Made by a program: the position numbers and the translations under genes. Positions 50,203 through 58,970 of a stretch of 64,000 nt of DNA are shown here, piece after piece. This DNA is from Aliihoeflea sp052435735. Lineage in GTDB: Bacteria > Pseudomonadota > Alphaproteobacteria > Rhizobiales > Rhizobiaceae. Location: assembly GCA_052435735.1 (NCBI GenBank), contig JBQVNB010000007.1:1-64000 (forward strand). The letters run 5' to 3'. The notes beneath the pieces were generated by a model, which worked only from the letters and a program-made list of their open reading frames with translations, did not search any database and was not told the DNA's origin. The first letter of the stretch is position 1; every line of letters starts with the position of its first letter.

Positions 50203-50583
50203 TCAGCCTCGCGTCGTCATGAGATACATGCGGTGAAAGGCCTTCACGATGCCCGTATTGAGCTCCAGCCCGCGGCGGACTTCGCCCGCCTTCATCAGTT
50301 CTTCCTCGATCGCCACCGTGTTCTTCGACGGCAATTCGGCGCCGGAGATTTCATTCTCGCGGATCTGGAAATCCTGGCTCGTTGCGCCGAGCGAGACGTG
50401 GTTGACATGCGTCTGCTGCAGCGAGACGCGGGTGTTGGACAGAACCTGTTCGAACGGCTCGATGTCCTTCGACGCGTAGCCGGGCGTGTTCACATTGGCG
50501 ATGTTGCCCGACACCGTCGCCTGACGGACCGAAAGCCACTTGGCCTGTTCGGAGGCCAACGAGAACAGGTTGACTGGTTGCAT
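50203..50583 (-). CDS. flgB: Flagellar proximal rod protein FlgB
   Basis: 126 residues: LASEQAKWLSVRQATVSGNI followed by ANVNTPGYASKDIEPF is the conserved rod N-terminus; the C-terminal half is helical. It is a proximal rod subunit. It lies 63 bp after the hypothetical gene that follows fliI. Confidence 0.92.
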   Translation of the reverse strand: MQPVNLFSLASEQAKWLSVRQATVSGNIANVNTPGYASKDIEPFEQVLSNTRVSLQQTHVNHVSLGATSQDFQIRENEISGAELPSKNTVAIEEELMKAGEVRRGLELNTGIVKAFHRMYLMTTRG

Positions 50584-50646
50584 GACATATTCCTCGATCT
50601 TGACGAGGAACCTAGCGGGCCAGTCTTGCGTCAGCCTTGCGGATGG

Positions 50647-51186
50647 TTACTCGACGGTAAAGATCGACCCGCTCGAATTGACGAGCACCCATTTTCCCTC
50701 GCGCTGTTCGATCGATGCGACCGTCGTCGCGTCGGGAAGCGGCGAGCCGGGCTGGACGACGAAGAGGCCGCCGTCATCCTCGATCATGGCGCGGCCATTG
50801 GCGACGTGGACGAGGCGATAGACGGGAAGTTCGCCGGGGAAGGGCTGGTCGGCCACCGCTTCGCGCGGCTCGTCGGCGCCCGGCGTGCCGGTCGCGAAGA
50901 GATCGAGCTCCATCACCGGAAACTCGTCGGGCGTCATCGGCGCCATGACGAGAGGGGGCTGGACCGTCGAGGCATCCGGGCGGCCCGGCGTCATGTTGCC
51001 GGAAAAGCGCATTTCCGGCGGGGAGAACTGGTCCTGATTGAGGAATACGTACCAGGGAAAGACCGCGCAGGCGAAGGCGAGGCCGAGCCCGCCGGCGGTG
51101 ATGACGATGTCGCCCTTCGTCAGCCCGCGCCGGTGCAAGAACCGCTTCCAGGCGGTGTCGTGTTGGTCAGTTTGCAGCGGGCGCAA
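50647..51186 (-). CDS. Membrane-anchored protein of unknown function between fliI and flgB
   Basis: 179 residues. A basic N-terminus, one transmembrane helix (about 28-50; GGLGLAFACAVFPWYVFLNQ), then a periplasmic part with a proline-rich stretch and a beta-rich C-terminal domain (about 120-179) ending SSGSIFTVE. No family is recognised, though genes of this type occupy the same place in rhizobial clusters. The start is TTG at 51186, overlapping the end of fliI by 20 bp, with a strong AAGGAG seven bases upstream. Confidence 0.65.
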   Translation of the reverse strand: MRPLQTDQHDTAWKRFLHRRGLTKGDIVITAGGLGLAFACAVFPWYVFLNQDQFSPPEMRFSGNMTPGRPDASTVQPPLVMAPMTPDEFPVMELDLFATGTPGADEPREAVADQPFPGELPVYRLVHVANGRAMIEDDGGLFVVQPGSPLPDATTVASIEQREGKWVLVNSSGSIFTVE

Positions 51187-52531
51187 CGGGTTGCTCCTTG
51201 GGCTTCAGGCCGGTGGCCAGATCGGCGAACGGGTCCCGTGAGGGACCGTCATGCGGGGATTGCGCGAGCGCGGCATAGACGAGCGGCACCTGCCGGACGG
51301 CCTGGTCGAGCTCGTGGTCGGCGCCGGGCTGGTAGCCGCCGAGAAGGCGGATGTCGCGGGTATCCTCGAAGCGGGCGATCAGCGCCTTGAGCATCGTGAC
51401 CAGCTTGCGCTCGTCCGGCGACCACGCCTTGGAACTCAGCCGCGAGACCGATGCCAGCGGATCGACCGGCGGATAGCGGCCCTGCTCGGCGATTGTGCGT
51501 TCCAGCACGACGTGGCCGTCGAGAATGCCGCGCGTGGCGTCTGCGACCGGGTCGTTGTGGTCGTCGCCATCGATGAGGACGGAGAGGATCGCGGTGATCG
51601 ACCCTTCGCCGGCGGGGCCGGGACCGGCGCGTTCGAGAAGCTTGGGCAGGTCGGTAAAGACCGAGGCGGGATAGCCGCGCGCGACGGGCGGTTCACCGGC
51701 TGCGATCGCGACCTCGCGCAGGGCATGGGCGTAGCGCGTGATCGAATCGAGGACCAGAAGCACGCGGTCGCCGCGGGCGCGGAAATATTCGGCGACGCTC
51801 ATCGCCGTCTCGGGCGCGCGCCGGCGCATCATCGCGCTCTCGTCGCTGGTCGAGACGACCGCGACGGTCTTGTTGATCGCCTTGCCGATCGTGTCTTCGA
51901 GGAATTCGCGCACCTCGCGGCCGCGCTCGCCGATCAGCGCGACGACGACGGTGTCGAAGGCGTCGGCATTGGCGAGCATCGCCAGAAGCGTAGACTTGCC
52001 GACGCCCGAGCCGGCGAAGACGCCCATGCGCTGGCCGTAGCAGAGTGGGGTGAAGATATCGATGATCTTGACGCCGGTGCGAAACGGCTTGTCGACGCGC
52101 TGGCGCGACATGGCCGCGGGCGCGGACCGCGCCTTGTCGGACGTTCCCGGAGCGACGGGGCCGAAGCCGTCGATCGGCCGGCAAAGCGCGTCGATGGCGC
52201 GGCCGCGCCACGAGACGTCGGGGGCAAGGCTAAGCGGGCCGACGATCGTGACCGTCTCGCCGACGCCCGCATCCGCCGAGCGGTCGAAGGGCGAGACCAT
52301 CACGCCGGACGAGGCGATCTGCACCACTTCGCCGAGCTTCAGCCCGGCGCGCGAGCGCAGTTCGACGACGTCGCCGAGGCGCGCGGTGCGCGTCAGCCCG
52401 TCGACCATGATGTGGGTGGCGGTGACCTCGGTCACGCGTCCGCCGGAGCGCACGAGCCCGTCGGCATCGGCAAAGCGCAGATGCAGCCGTTCGAGCGCTT
52501 CGAGTGCCGTCGGGACCGGGATGGATCTCAT
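51167..52531 (-). CDS. fliI: Flagellar export ATPase FliI
   Basis: 454 residues of the F1-beta-like type III export ATPase family. Walker A is GVFAGSGVGKSTLLAML near residue 170, and Walker B is in VLLVLDSITRYAHALREVAI. LPKLLERAGPG and the arginine-finger region are present. It couples ATP hydrolysis to unloading of export substrates at the basal body. It lies 1 bp after flgF. Confidence 0.94.
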   Translation of the reverse strand: MRSIPVPTALEALERLHLRFADADGLVRSGGRVTEVTATHIMVDGLTRTARLGDVVELRSRAGLKLGEVVQIASSGVMVSPFDRSADAGVGETVTIVGPLSLAPDVSWRGRAIDALCRPIDGFGPVAPGTSDKARSAPAAMSRQRVDKPFRTGVKIIDIFTPLCYGQRMGVFAGSGVGKSTLLAMLANADAFDTVVVALIGERGREVREFLEDTIGKAINKTVAVVSTSDESAMMRRRAPETAMSVAEYFRARGDRVLLVLDSITRYAHALREVAIAAGEPPVARGYPASVFTDLPKLLERAGPGPAGEGSITAILSVLIDGDDHNDPVADATRGILDGHVVLERTIAEQGRYPPVDPLASVSRLSSKAWSPDERKLVTMLKALIARFEDTRDIRLLGGYQPGADHELDQAVRQVPLVYAALAQSPHDGPSRDPFADLATGLKPKEQPVAPAAN

Positions 52532-52532
52532 G

Positions 52533-53252
52533 CTATGCGCCCAGCGCCTTCACCGCTTCGTCGAGCTTGCTTTCGCTGCTGCGGGTCAGTGCCGCCATGT
52601 TCTCGAAGGCGCGCTGGACCTGGATCAGGCGCGTCATTTCCAGCACCGGGTCGACGTTGGAATTCTCGACGAAGCCCTGCATCACGCCGACATCGATCCG
52701 GTCGACGACGGGCTGCGGTTCGGTCGGCGGGACGACGCCGGAATTGCCGTAGCGGACGAAATCGGCGCCCGGCGTGAATTCGAACAGGCCGATGCCGCCG
52801 ACAAGATTGCCGCCCTGGCGGATGATGCCGTCGGCCGAGACGACCGGTGGGCCGGCCTGCGGGTCGAGGATGATCTCGGCGCCGCCGGCATCGACGACCG
52901 GATGGCCCTCGATCGAGACAAGCTGGCCGTTGGGCTGAATGGTGAAGCGGCCGTCGCGGGTCATGATCAGGCCCTGCGGGGTCTGGATGCCGAACCAGGC
53001 CTCGCCCTTGATCGCCATGTCGAGCGGATTGCCGGTTTCCTTCATGCCGCCCGATGCGGTCGACAGATAGGTCTCGCCGGTCGACACGAACGACATCGAG
53101 CCCTTGCCCATGCCGGAGACGAGGTCCTCGAACTTCACGCCGGTGGCGCGAAAGCCGACCGTGCCGGCATTGGCGACGTTGTCGGCGATGGTGGTGAGGC
53201 GACGCTCGAGCGCGACCTGGGAGGATAGGGCGACGTAGAGTCCGGGCTGCAC
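52533..53252 (-). CDS. flgF: Flagellar proximal rod protein FlgF
   Basis: 239 residues: LYVALSSQVALERRLTTIAD with NVANAGTVGFRATGVKFEDL, the MAIKGEAWFGIQTPQGLIMT block and a C-terminal ENSNVDPVLEMTRLIQVQRA. It is a proximal rod subunit. The start is GTG at 53252 with GAGG upstream; it lies 10 bp after the DUF1217 gene. Confidence 0.92.
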   Translation of the reverse strand: MQPGLYVALSSQVALERRLTTIADNVANAGTVGFRATGVKFEDLVSGMGKGSMSFVSTGETYLSTASGGMKETGNPLDMAIKGEAWFGIQTPQGLIMTRDGRFTIQPNGQLVSIEGHPVVDAGGAEIILDPQAGPPVVSADGIIRQGGNLVGGIGLFEFTPGADFVRYGNSGVVPPTEPQPVVDRIDVGVMQGFVENSNVDPVLEMTRLIQVQRAFENMAALTRSSESKLDEAVKALGA

Positions 53253-53262
53253 GGGCGAGACC

Positions 53263-54378
53263 TCAGCTTTTCATTCGGGCGATGGTGAGAAGGACGTCCT
53301 GCGAGATGCCGAACTCGGGCTGCTGGAACAGAACCAGCGCCGGATTGCTCGCGGCGCTCGACGGATTGTTCATCTCCCACATGGCCGCGAAGCGGGAGAG
53401 GAACTTGCCGAGCGCGACGGGGTCCTTGAAATCCTCGATGTCGAGGCGGCTTTCGAAGAACTTTACCTGCTTGTCGATGTCGGCCTGCGCGAAGGCGTCT
53501 GGAAGGCCGAGCGCGCCGCGCACGACCTGGCCGAGCGCCCTGTCGCCCAGCACCTCGAACCAGTTGGAGATGCCGCCGGCCTTGCGCTCGAAGTAGAGCG
53601 CGAGGCGCACGCCCTCGTTCTGCGTGCCGGCATCTTCTTCGAGCGTCTGGCGCAGATAGCTGCCGACGGCGAGATCGCCTGCCTTGGTGAAGGTGGTGGC
53701 GCTCTCGCCATATTCAGCGAAATTGTAAGCCTGGACGAAGGCGAGGAGCTTTGGCTCCTCCTCCTCGTCCTTCGCCAGCGCCTCGACGCCCTCGATGCCG
53801 CCGGCGAGCAGTTTGCGGATGAATTCGGGATCGCCGGCGCGGTCCTCCAGCCCGTAGGCGCGGATCGCATAGTCGTAGAGGCGCTCGTTGGCGATGAGGC
53901 CTTCGGCGGAGGTGACGGTCGGGATGGTCTGCAGGTAGTAGGCCGTTTCGGCCTTCTGCGTCTCGGCAGGGATCAGGTCGCGCTTGGCGGCGAGGGCATA
54001 GAGATCGATCGCGCCCGTCTGCGCCGGATTGTACGTCGTCGCGCCCGCGCCGTGCCTGTCGAAGTCGAATGCCTTTGCGAATTCGGCGTAGCGCTTGTCG
54101 GTCAGCTTGTTGGCGAAGGAATCGGGATCTTCGACGCCCTCTTCGAGCACCTTGACCATGAAGGCCTTGGCATAGGCCATGTCCTGCAGGCCGAATGCCT
54201 TCATCGCATAGTTGAAGAGACGGTAGTCGTCGACGAACTCCTCGATCGTCGTGACCTTGGAGATGTTGGCGAGGTAATGGTCGGTCTCGCGCCGGACCAC
54301 CGGCTGCGCCTCGATGCGCTCCAGCGAGCGGTCGAGATTGCGCACGATGTTCTGGTAGGTCGCAAGCGTCCCGATCAC
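53263..54378 (-). CDS. DUF1217 flagellar-cluster protein
   Basis: 371 residues, soluble and helical, built of repeated DUF1217 units: the pattern DYRLFNYAMKAFGLQDMAYA recurs as ERLYDYAIRAYGLEDRAGDP, each followed by an IRKLL/MVKVL-type helix. DUF1217 proteins occur only near flagellar genes in alphaproteobacteria, and their function is unknown. The start is GTG at 54378 with GAGGGG upstream. It is the first gene of the leftward flgF-fliP run and is divergent from motA. Confidence 0.82.
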   Translation of the reverse strand: MIGTLATYQNIVRNLDRSLERIEAQPVVRRETDHYLANISKVTTIEEFVDDYRLFNYAMKAFGLQDMAYAKAFMVKVLEEGVEDPDSFANKLTDKRYAEFAKAFDFDRHGAGATTYNPAQTGAIDLYALAAKRDLIPAETQKAETAYYLQTIPTVTSAEGLIANERLYDYAIRAYGLEDRAGDPEFIRKLLAGGIEGVEALAKDEEEEPKLLAFVQAYNFAEYGESATTFTKAGDLAVGSYLRQTLEEDAGTQNEGVRLALYFERKAGGISNWFEVLGDRALGQVVRGALGLPDAFAQADIDKQVKFFESRLDIEDFKDPVALGKFLSRFAAMWEMNNPSSAASNPALVLFQQPEFGISQDVLLTIARMKS

Positions 54379-54424
54379 GGCCGAATCCCCTCATCATCCA
54401 AATCGATAGGGCGGCATAGCGCGA

Positions 54425-54475
54425 GCGGCTTGCGCGAAGCTGGCAGTGCCACCGTTCAAGCCTCGCGCAAGCCGC
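54425..54475. promoter_or_regulatory. Long inverted repeat in the motA / DUF1217 divergent promoter region
   Basis: GCGGCTTGCGCGA (54425-54437) and TCGCGCAAGCCGC (54463-54475) are perfect 13-bp inverted arms. They enclose a second palindrome TGGCA-G-TGCCA (54441-54451). The whole lies in the 138 bp between two divergent flagellar operons, a good place for VisNR or Rem control. Binding is inferred. Confidence 0.45.
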
Positions 54476-54516
54476 AGGGGCTAGAGAGGAGCGGACTTGG
54501 CACGGGAAGGATCGTC

Positions 54517-55395
54517 GTGGGCATTCTCATTGGTTTCGTAGTCATCTTCGGTTGCGTCTTGGGCGGGTACATGGCCATGGGCGGCCATCTCGAGGTTCTC
54601 TACCAGCCCTGGGAGCTGGTCATCATCGGCGGTGCCGGGGTCGGCACCTTCCTGATCGCCAATCCGCTCTCGACCGTGAAGGACGCCGGCAAGGCGACCA
54701 TGGAGGCGATCAAGGGCGCGGTGCCGAAGGAGCAGGACTATCTCGAAGTGCTCGGCGTCCTGCACTCGCTGATGCGCGAGCTGAAGACCAAGTCGCGCAA
54801 CGAGGTCGAGGCGCATATCGACAATCCCGAGGAATCCGCGATCTTCCAGGCCTATCCGACGGTGATGAAGAACAAGGACCTGATGAACTTCATCTGCGAC
54901 TATTGCCGCATCATCATCATCGGCAATGCGCGCCCGTTCGAGATCGAGGCGCTGATGGATGAGGAAATCCACACCATCCGCCACGACAAGCTGAAATCCT
55001 ATCATGCCCTGACGGTCGTCGGAGACGCGTTTCCCGCGCTCGGCATCGTCGCCGCCGTTCTCGGCGTCATCAAGGCGATGGGCGCCATCGACCAGTCGCC
55101 GGAGATTCTCGGCGGCCTCGTCGGCGCAGCGCTGGTCGGCACCTTCCTTGGCATCTTCCTGAACTACGCCGTGGTTGCCCCGGTTGCGGCCAAGATCAAG
55201 GTGGTGCGCGAGAAGAAGAACCGGCTCTACATCATCGTCAAGCAGACGCTGCTCGCCTACATGAACGGCTCGCTACCGCAGGTCGCACTCGAATTCGGGC
55301 GCAAGACGATTTCCGCCTATGACCGCCCGACGATCGACGCGGTGGAACAAAGCACTTTGAATATGGGTGGCGAACCGGCCAAAAAGGCTGCCTAA
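54517..55395 (+). CDS. motA: Flagellar stator protein MotA
   Basis: 292 residues from a GTG at 54517, chosen because it aligns with the usual start (GILIGFVVIFGCVLGGYMAM) and has GGGAAGG six bases upstream. Four transmembrane helices: two at the N-terminus and two around 170-220 (VVGDAFPALGIVAAVLGVIK, AALVGTFLGIFLNYAVVAPV). The cytoplasmic loop between them contacts FliG. It forms the proton channel with MotB, encoded 13 kb away. It begins the motA-fliM-fliN-fliG-flhB operon. Confidence 0.94.
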   Translation: MGILIGFVVIFGCVLGGYMAMGGHLEVLYQPWELVIIGGAGVGTFLIANPLSTVKDAGKATMEAIKGAVPKEQDYLEVLGVLHSLMRELKTKSRNEVEAHIDNPEESAIFQAYPTVMKNKDLMNFICDYCRIIIIGNARPFEIEALMDEEIHTIRHDKLKSYHALTVVGDAFPALGIVAAVLGVIKAMGAIDQSPEILGGLVGAALVGTFLGIFLNYAVVAPVAAKIKVVREKKNRLYIIVKQTLLAYMNGSLPQVALEFGRKTISAYDRPTIDAVEQSTLNMGGEPAKKAA

Positions 55396-55425
55396 TCGCC
55401 AAGTGATTCTCGTCAAGGTCCAGTA

Positions 55426-56367
55426 ATGCCGCCTGCTCTAACGTCGCCAGCGCCCATGCGCAGCCCGATCGTCGAACGTCTCGTCGGCGAAACGGGCGAG
55501 CCGCAGCGCGTCGCGGATGCGGCGCGGGCGCTGGGCATACGGGTTATCCCCCAGATTCTGAGCGACATCGAGGAACTGGTCTCCTTCCCGCTCGAGATGG
55601 AAGTCGACGCCATCGACGTCGTCCGTTTCGGCGAAGCGCGGCCGAAGCGTCCGCAGTTCGAGGCGATGTCGATCGTGAAGTCGAAGTCCTCGCCGGATGC
55701 GCTCGCAATCCTCGCCGGGGCCGATCTGGTCGGGCTTCTCGTCGGCGCCGTCTTCGGCGGCGATCCGGATCTGCCGGCCGAACCCATCACGCGCAAGCCG
55801 TCGCCGATCGAGCTCGAACTGGTCGCCTCGCTGTTTTCCAGCGTCGCCAAGGCCTTCAACGGTTCGGGCGACCGGGCGCTGGACCTGCGCTTTCCCCTCG
55901 AGGCACCGACAAGCGGAGCCGATCTCGCCAAGCTGGCGTTGCGCGACGGGCCGGGGGTGAAGATCACCTTCAAGCTGTCGTCCTCGGCCGGGTTCGGAAC
56001 GCTCTCGGTGACCATGCCGCAGCGCGTTCTGCTGACCCATCGCGGCGAGGCGACACAGGCGTCGGCCCCCGGTGCCGCCACGCCCGGCGCCTGGAAGGCG
56101 CGGTTCGGTGAAGAGGTGATGCGCTCCAGTGTGGCGCTGGAGGCGACGATCCCGCTCTCGAAGATGACGCTGACCGAACTGACCCAGCTCAGGATCGGAC
56201 AGGTGATCGAATTTCCGCAGGATGCGCAGGCCAATACGCGCCTGTCAGCCCGGCGCAAGACAGTATTCGTATGCGAGTTCGGCAAGCTCGGGAATCACTT
56301 CACCGTTCGCGTCCGCCATCCCTACGATGCGGGCAAGGAATTCATGGACGGCCTGATCTCGGGCTAA
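55426..56367 (+). CDS. fliM: Flagellar motor switch protein FliM
   Basis: 313 residues. The middle CheC-like region is divergent, and the C-terminal SpoA domain (about 235-313) reads IPLSKMTLTELTQLRIGQVI. The canonical CheY-P-binding LSQxEIDxLL of enterobacterial FliM is not seen at the N-terminus, which instead has SPIVERLVGETG. It is the C-ring protein that receives the chemotaxis signal. It starts 30 bp after motA. Confidence 0.85.
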   Translation: MPPALTSPAPMRSPIVERLVGETGEPQRVADAARALGIRVIPQILSDIEELVSFPLEMEVDAIDVVRFGEARPKRPQFEAMSIVKSKSSPDALAILAGADLVGLLVGAVFGGDPDLPAEPITRKPSPIELELVASLFSSVAKAFNGSGDRALDLRFPLEAPTSGADLAKLALRDGPGVKITFKLSSSAGFGTLSVTMPQRVLLTHRGEATQASAPGAATPGAWKARFGEEVMRSSVALEATIPLSKMTLTELTQLRIGQVIEFPQDAQANTRLSARRKTVFVCEFGKLGNHFTVRVRHPYDAGKEFMDGLISG

Positions 56368-56388
56368 ACGGACTTGACTGGGGACGAC

Positions 56389-56817
56389 ATGACCAAGGCG
56401 CAGGCGGCGAAGCCGGAAGACATCGAGGAAGATCAGCTCAACCGCGCGATCGAGGAACTGCGTGGCGTGCTGAACGAGAGCGAAGGCGCCTCGGCGGCCG
56501 ATGCCGGCAAGATCGCCGGCGGCGCAAGGCCCGCATCGGCCAGTGCCGGCACGGGCGAGCCGGCCGGCAATTCGATCATCATGAATATCCCCGTCGACGT
56601 GCAGATCGTGCTCGGCTCGACCGAGATGCCCGTTTCCGAACTGATGGCGCTGCAGAAGGGTTCGACCGTCGCGCTCGACCGTCGCATCGGCGAGCCGGTC
56701 GACATCGTCGTCAACGGCCGCAAGATCGCATCGGGTGAAATCACGGTGCTGGAAGACGACCCGTCGCGCTTCGGGGTCAAGCTCACCCAGATCGTGGACA
56801 CGACCAAGCAAGGCTGA
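56389..56817 (+). CDS. fliN: Flagellar motor switch protein FliN
   Basis: 142 residues from the ATG at 56389 (a TTG at 56374 is possible). A charged N-terminal half of about 60 residues is followed by the SpoA domain: NIPVDVQIVLGSTEMPVSEL, MALQKGSTVALDRRIGEPVD, GEITVLEDDPSRFGVKLTQI. It forms the lower C ring with FliM. Its stop overlaps the fliG start (TGATG). Confidence 0.93.
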   Translation: MTKAQAAKPEDIEEDQLNRAIEELRGVLNESEGASAADAGKIAGGARPASASAGTGEPAGNSIIMNIPVDVQIVLGSTEMPVSELMALQKGSTVALDRRIGEPVDIVVNGRKIASGEITVLEDDPSRFGVKLTQIVDTTKQG

Positions 56818-57869
56818 TGAAACACGCCAACGCCCCAGCCGAGGACCCGCGCAGCGCCGCCCATGCGGCGACGCATGGCCTTTCCAAGGCGCAGAAGGCA
56901 GCCGCCATCCTGGTGGCCATGGGCAAGCCGTCGGCCGGCAAGCTTCTGAAGTTCTTCAAGCAGGAAGAGCTGAAGGCGCTGATCGAGGCCGCGCGGATGC
57001 TTCAGACGATCTCGCAGAGCGAACTGGAGCGGATCGTCGCCGAGTTCGAGGGCGAGTTCACCGAGGGCGCGGGCCTGCTCGATTCCAGCGACAAGATGAA
57101 CAGCCTCCTGAGCGACACGTTCTCGCAGGACGAGGTCGACGTCATCATGGGGCGCGGCAAGCCGGGCATCATTGTCGACACCTCGCCGACCATCTGGTCG
57201 AAGCTCGACGACATGGACCCGGCCAAGGTCAATCAGCTTCTGGCCGACGAGCATCCGCAGACGATCGCGGTCGTGCTGACCGCCATGAAGCCGCCGGCAG
57301 CAGCCAAGGTGGTGCTGACCTTCGCCAAGGCGGAGCGCAGCGACATCATCCGCCGGATGCTGGCGCTCAACACCGTACAACCGGCCGCGCACAAGCTCAT
57401 CGAGGGCCAGTTGCAGAACCGGATCGCCGAGCAGTCGAAGTCGAAGAATGTGGGCGCGGCGCAGGCGCGCGTGGCGAGCCTGCTCAACGAACTCGACAAG
57501 TCCGAGCTCGACGAAGTGATGTCCGATCTCGAAGCGTCCGGCCAGACCGATGTCGCCGCGCTTCGCTCGCGCCTGTTCTCTTTCGACGACATCCTCAAGC
57601 TCGACCAGAAGTCGCGCGTCGCGCTGTTCGACGGGCTGTCGACCGAGATCGTCACGTTGTCGCTGCGCGAATGCGACGGGGCGCTGCGCGAGGCGGTTCT
57701 GTCGGCGATCGGCGCGCGCTCGCGGCGCATGATCGAGTCCGAACTGTCGGCCCCGGCCGACGTCAATCTCGACACGATCATGAACGCGCGCAAGTCGATC
57801 GCATCGACGGCGCTCCGCCTTTCCGGCGAAGGCCTCGTCGAACTTCCGTCCCTCGACAACGCGGCCTGA
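56817..57869 (+). CDS. fliG: Flagellar motor switch protein FliG
   Basis: 350 residues with the three FliG domains. The N-terminal part binds FliF (KAQKAAAILVAMGKPSAGKL); the middle has the EHPQTIA-type motif (LLADEHPQTIAVVLTAM); the C-terminal torque domain has LFSFDDILKLDQKSRVALFD. The charged residues of this last segment meet MotA. Length is normal. It is followed 12 bp later by flhB. Confidence 0.94.
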   Translation: MKHANAPAEDPRSAAHAATHGLSKAQKAAAILVAMGKPSAGKLLKFFKQEELKALIEAARMLQTISQSELERIVAEFEGEFTEGAGLLDSSDKMNSLLSDTFSQDEVDVIMGRGKPGIIVDTSPTIWSKLDDMDPAKVNQLLADEHPQTIAVVLTAMKPPAAAKVVLTFAKAERSDIIRRMLALNTVQPAAHKLIEGQLQNRIAEQSKSKNVGAAQARVASLLNELDKSELDEVMSDLEASGQTDVAALRSRLFSFDDILKLDQKSRVALFDGLSTEIVTLSLRECDGALREAVLSAIGARSRRMIESELSAPADVNLDTIMNARKSIASTALRLSGEGLVELPSLDNAA

Positions 57870-57881
57870 CCGCGCTGAGCG

Positions 57882-58970
57882 ATGAGCGAGAGCGACGACA
57901 AGGAAAGCAAGACAGAAGAGGCGACCGAGAAGAAGATTCAGGACAGCCTCGACAAGGGGCAGATCCCGGTCGCCAAGGAAATCTCGTCCGTCGCCTCCTT
58001 CCTCGCCATCCTGACCTTTTTCATGTTCTTCGCCCAGAACGGGGTGATGGAGCTCGGCGCGTTCCTTTCGATCTTCCTCGAGCGGCCCGACGAGTGGAGC
58101 CTTTCCACCCAGCCCGACGCCGTCAACATCTACCGGCTGGTGGTGATGGAGATCGCCAAGGTGCTGGTCGCCCTTCTGGTCCTGATGATGCTGGCGGGCA
58201 TCGTCGCTTCGGTGATCCAGAATATGCCGCGCATGGTGCTGGACCGCATCCAGCCGAAGCTGTCGCGCATCTCGCTGAAGAAGGGCTGGGACAGGATCTT
58301 CGGCCAGCAGGGCTGGGTCGAATTCGGCAAGTCGCTGGGCAAGATCTTCATCGTCGGCGGCTTCGTCGTCTTCGCCATGCGCGAGGCGCAGACGCGGCTC
58401 CTCGACGGCATGCTGACCCCGCCCGACGTGTTCGCCGGGACGATCCGCCAAATCGCGATCGAGATCGTCGTTTCCATCGTCCTGATCATGGTCGTGATCG
58501 CGGCGGCCGATCTCTTGTGGTCGCGGTTCCACTGGCGCCAGGAACTGCGGATGACGCGGCAGGAGGTCAAGGACGAGATCAAGCAGACCGATGGTGACCC
58601 GATCGTCAAGTCGCGCCTGCGCTCGCTGCAGCGTGACCGGGCCCGCCAGCGCATGATGACGGCGGTGCCGACCGCGACGCTCATCATCGCCAACCCGACG
58701 CACTATGCGATCGCGCTTCGCTATGCGCGCGACGAGATGGCCGCGCCGACGGTCATCGCCAAGGGGCAGGACCTGATCGCGCTCAAGATCCGCGAGATCG
58801 CCGAGGAGAACGGCGTACCAGTATTCGAGAACGTAGACCTCGCCCGCTCCATGTATAAGCAAGTTTCGGTCGATAAGGTGATCCCGCCTGAATTCTATCA
58901 GGCTGTCGCCGAACTCGTCCGTATCGTCTACGGCGCCAAGGCACAGCCTTCCGCGGGAAGACAAAAATGA
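57882..58970 (+). CDS. flhB: Flagellar export switch protein FlhB
   Basis: 362 residues: four transmembrane helices (about 35-220), then the cytoplasmic domain with the autocleavage site NPTH (Asn271-Pro272) in LIIANPTHYAIALRY. Cleavage there allows FliK to switch export from rod/hook to filament substrates. The N-terminus is charged (KTEEATEKKIQDSLDKGQIP). It overlaps the next gene by 4 bp (ATGA). Confidence 0.95.
   Translation: MSESDDKESKTEEATEKKIQDSLDKGQIPVAKEISSVASFLAILTFFMFFAQNGVMELGAFLSIFLERPDEWSLSTQPDAVNIYRLVVMEIAKVLVALLVLMMLAGIVASVIQNMPRMVLDRIQPKLSRISLKKGWDRIFGQQGWVEFGKSLGKIFIVGGFVVFAMREAQTRLLDGMLTPPDVFAGTIRQIAIEIVVSIVLIMVVIAAADLLWSRFHWRQELRMTRQEVKDEIKQTDGDPIVKSRLRSLQRDRARQRMMTAVPTATLIIANPTHYAIALRYARDEMAAPTVIAKGQDLIALKIREIAEENGVPVFENVDLARSMYKQVSVDKVIPPEFYQAVAELVRIVYGAKAQPSAGRQK

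Noticed and set aside
54481..54516. TGGCAC near motA considered as a sigma-54 promoter
   Set aside because: No TTGC-type -12 element occurs at the required spacing.
56433..58964. An 843-codon minus-strand open frame opposite fliN, fliG and flhB
   Set aside because: Antisense shadow of clear motor and export genes; no ribosome-binding site or domain.
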